From Chromatiales bacterium (GTDB lineage Bacteria > Pseudomonadota > Gammaproteobacteria > Thiohalospirales > Thiohalospiraceae), in contig JALSHD010000128.1 of NCBI GenBank assembly GCA_026982395.1, positions 1 through 57,580 of the forward strand: a DNA stretch of 57,580 nucleotides. Reading direction: 5' to 3'. The translations under genes and the position numbers were made by a program. Positions 57,297 through 57,580 of the stretch are shown here, piece after piece. The notes under the pieces were generated by a model. It worked only from the letters and a program-made list of their open reading frames with translations, was not told the DNA's origin and searched no databases. Each line of letters starts with the position of its first letter. The first letter of the stretch is position 1.

Positions 57297-57580
57297 TCAG
57301 TGGTTGTTAACTGCTTGACTTGGCAAGTATTTTCCAATCCAGAAATGAGCCTGAAGGAAGGGTCTATTAAGCCCTTGTTTTGAGTCGCTCATGGAGCATT
57401 CATGGACAGGACCGCTGGGCTGGCCGTGCCGCTCATCCTTACTCGCCAGCAAACGAATATCGGCTTTCGTGTAACGCCGTTTGAAACCATTACGGCGAGC
57501 AGGCTTTACGGATAGTACGCCTGTTTTGGCGTATTGCCGTATCAGGCGCTTTGTTTGGGCGAGGGAATAGCCTGTCACCT
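57297..57580 (-). pseudogene. N-terminal fragment of an integrase/transposase (truncated, runs off the right edge)
   Basis: The minus-strand frame YSLAQTKRLIRQYAKTGVL, then RRYTKADIRLLASKDERHGQPSGP resembles the helix-turn-helix N-terminus of integrase-catalytic-domain transposases. The resemblance stops near 57405, after which the frame continues with unrelated residues to a stop at 57297. The DDE catalytic domain is absent. The gene enters from beyond the window, so the 5' end is not seen. The exact family is uncertain. Confidence 0.55.

Overview
The window is a stretch of gammaproteobacterial chromosome. The class is well supported by conserved neighbourhoods: glnE–ilvE–LPS core genes, gloB–methyltransferase–rnhA–dnaQ, yciO–M50 protease–trpS–scpA–scpB–rluB, gluQ/dksA, smc–zipA–ligA and modABC. 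LapC/YejM, DksA, ZipA and the LPS set mark a Gram-negative cell. The order or genus cannot be fixed from the sequence alone. No tRNA, rRNA, CRISPR array or prophage was seen.

Layout. 1–3.5 kb: the 3' end of glnE, an inserted PIN toxin/Phd-type antitoxin pair with its own promoter and palindromic operator, then ilvE, gmhB and a small zinc-finger gene. 3.6–15 kb: LPS and envelope genes (ugd, waaA, kdkA, a GT9 heptosyltransferase-family gene, lapC, two CDP-glycerol glycerophosphotransferase-family genes and one gene fusing an O-antigen ligase to a GT2 glycosyltransferase), with two foldback repeats between them. 15–21.6 kb: mltD, gloB, a methyltransferase, rnhA, dnaQ, a periplasmic OB-fold protein, a PilZ protein, pncC and thpR. 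21.6–33.4 kb: recA, queH, an endonuclease III-like gene, the rluB/scpB/scpA/trpS/M50/yciO run, acs, gluQ, two tandem DUF3579 genes and dksA. 33.8–46 kb: a HAD phosphatase, a degenerate HD-GYP protein, cysZ, a CHASE-PAS-GGDEF-EAL protein, ligA, zipA and smc. 45.9–57.6 kb: queF, an FGGY kinase, a small ABM-like protein, modABC, an M48 protease, comF, then bioB–nnrS–bioF–bioH, ending in AT-richer DNA with a foldback repeat and a broken transposase.

How the genes work together. The LPS genes supply heptose (gmhB), glucuronate precursor (ugd), Kdo transfer and phosphorylation (waaA, kdkA), heptose addition (GT9), possible glycerophosphate decoration (the two Glyphos_transf genes), ligation (waaL-GT2) and LPS homeostasis (lapC). 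Queuosine metabolism appears at three unlinked points (queF, queH, gluQ). Cyclic-di-GMP signalling appears as a PilZ receptor, a dual GGDEF-EAL enzyme and an HD-GYP protein without the HD pair.

The most unusual material is non-coding or architectural. A roughly 150-bp foldback element with TAACTRCYC ends occurs three times; two copies sit just upstream of recA and dksA with the same end facing the gene. A second foldback family occurs twice. A 244-bp nested inverted repeat abuts the ugd stop codon. Other notable points are the waaL-GT2 fusion, nnrS inside the biotin operon and the toxin-first toxin-antitoxin pair. I did not find a clearly new multi-gene defence or biosynthetic system. The best candidates for undescribed biology are the dispersed foldback elements and the LPS-linked glycerophosphotransferase pair.
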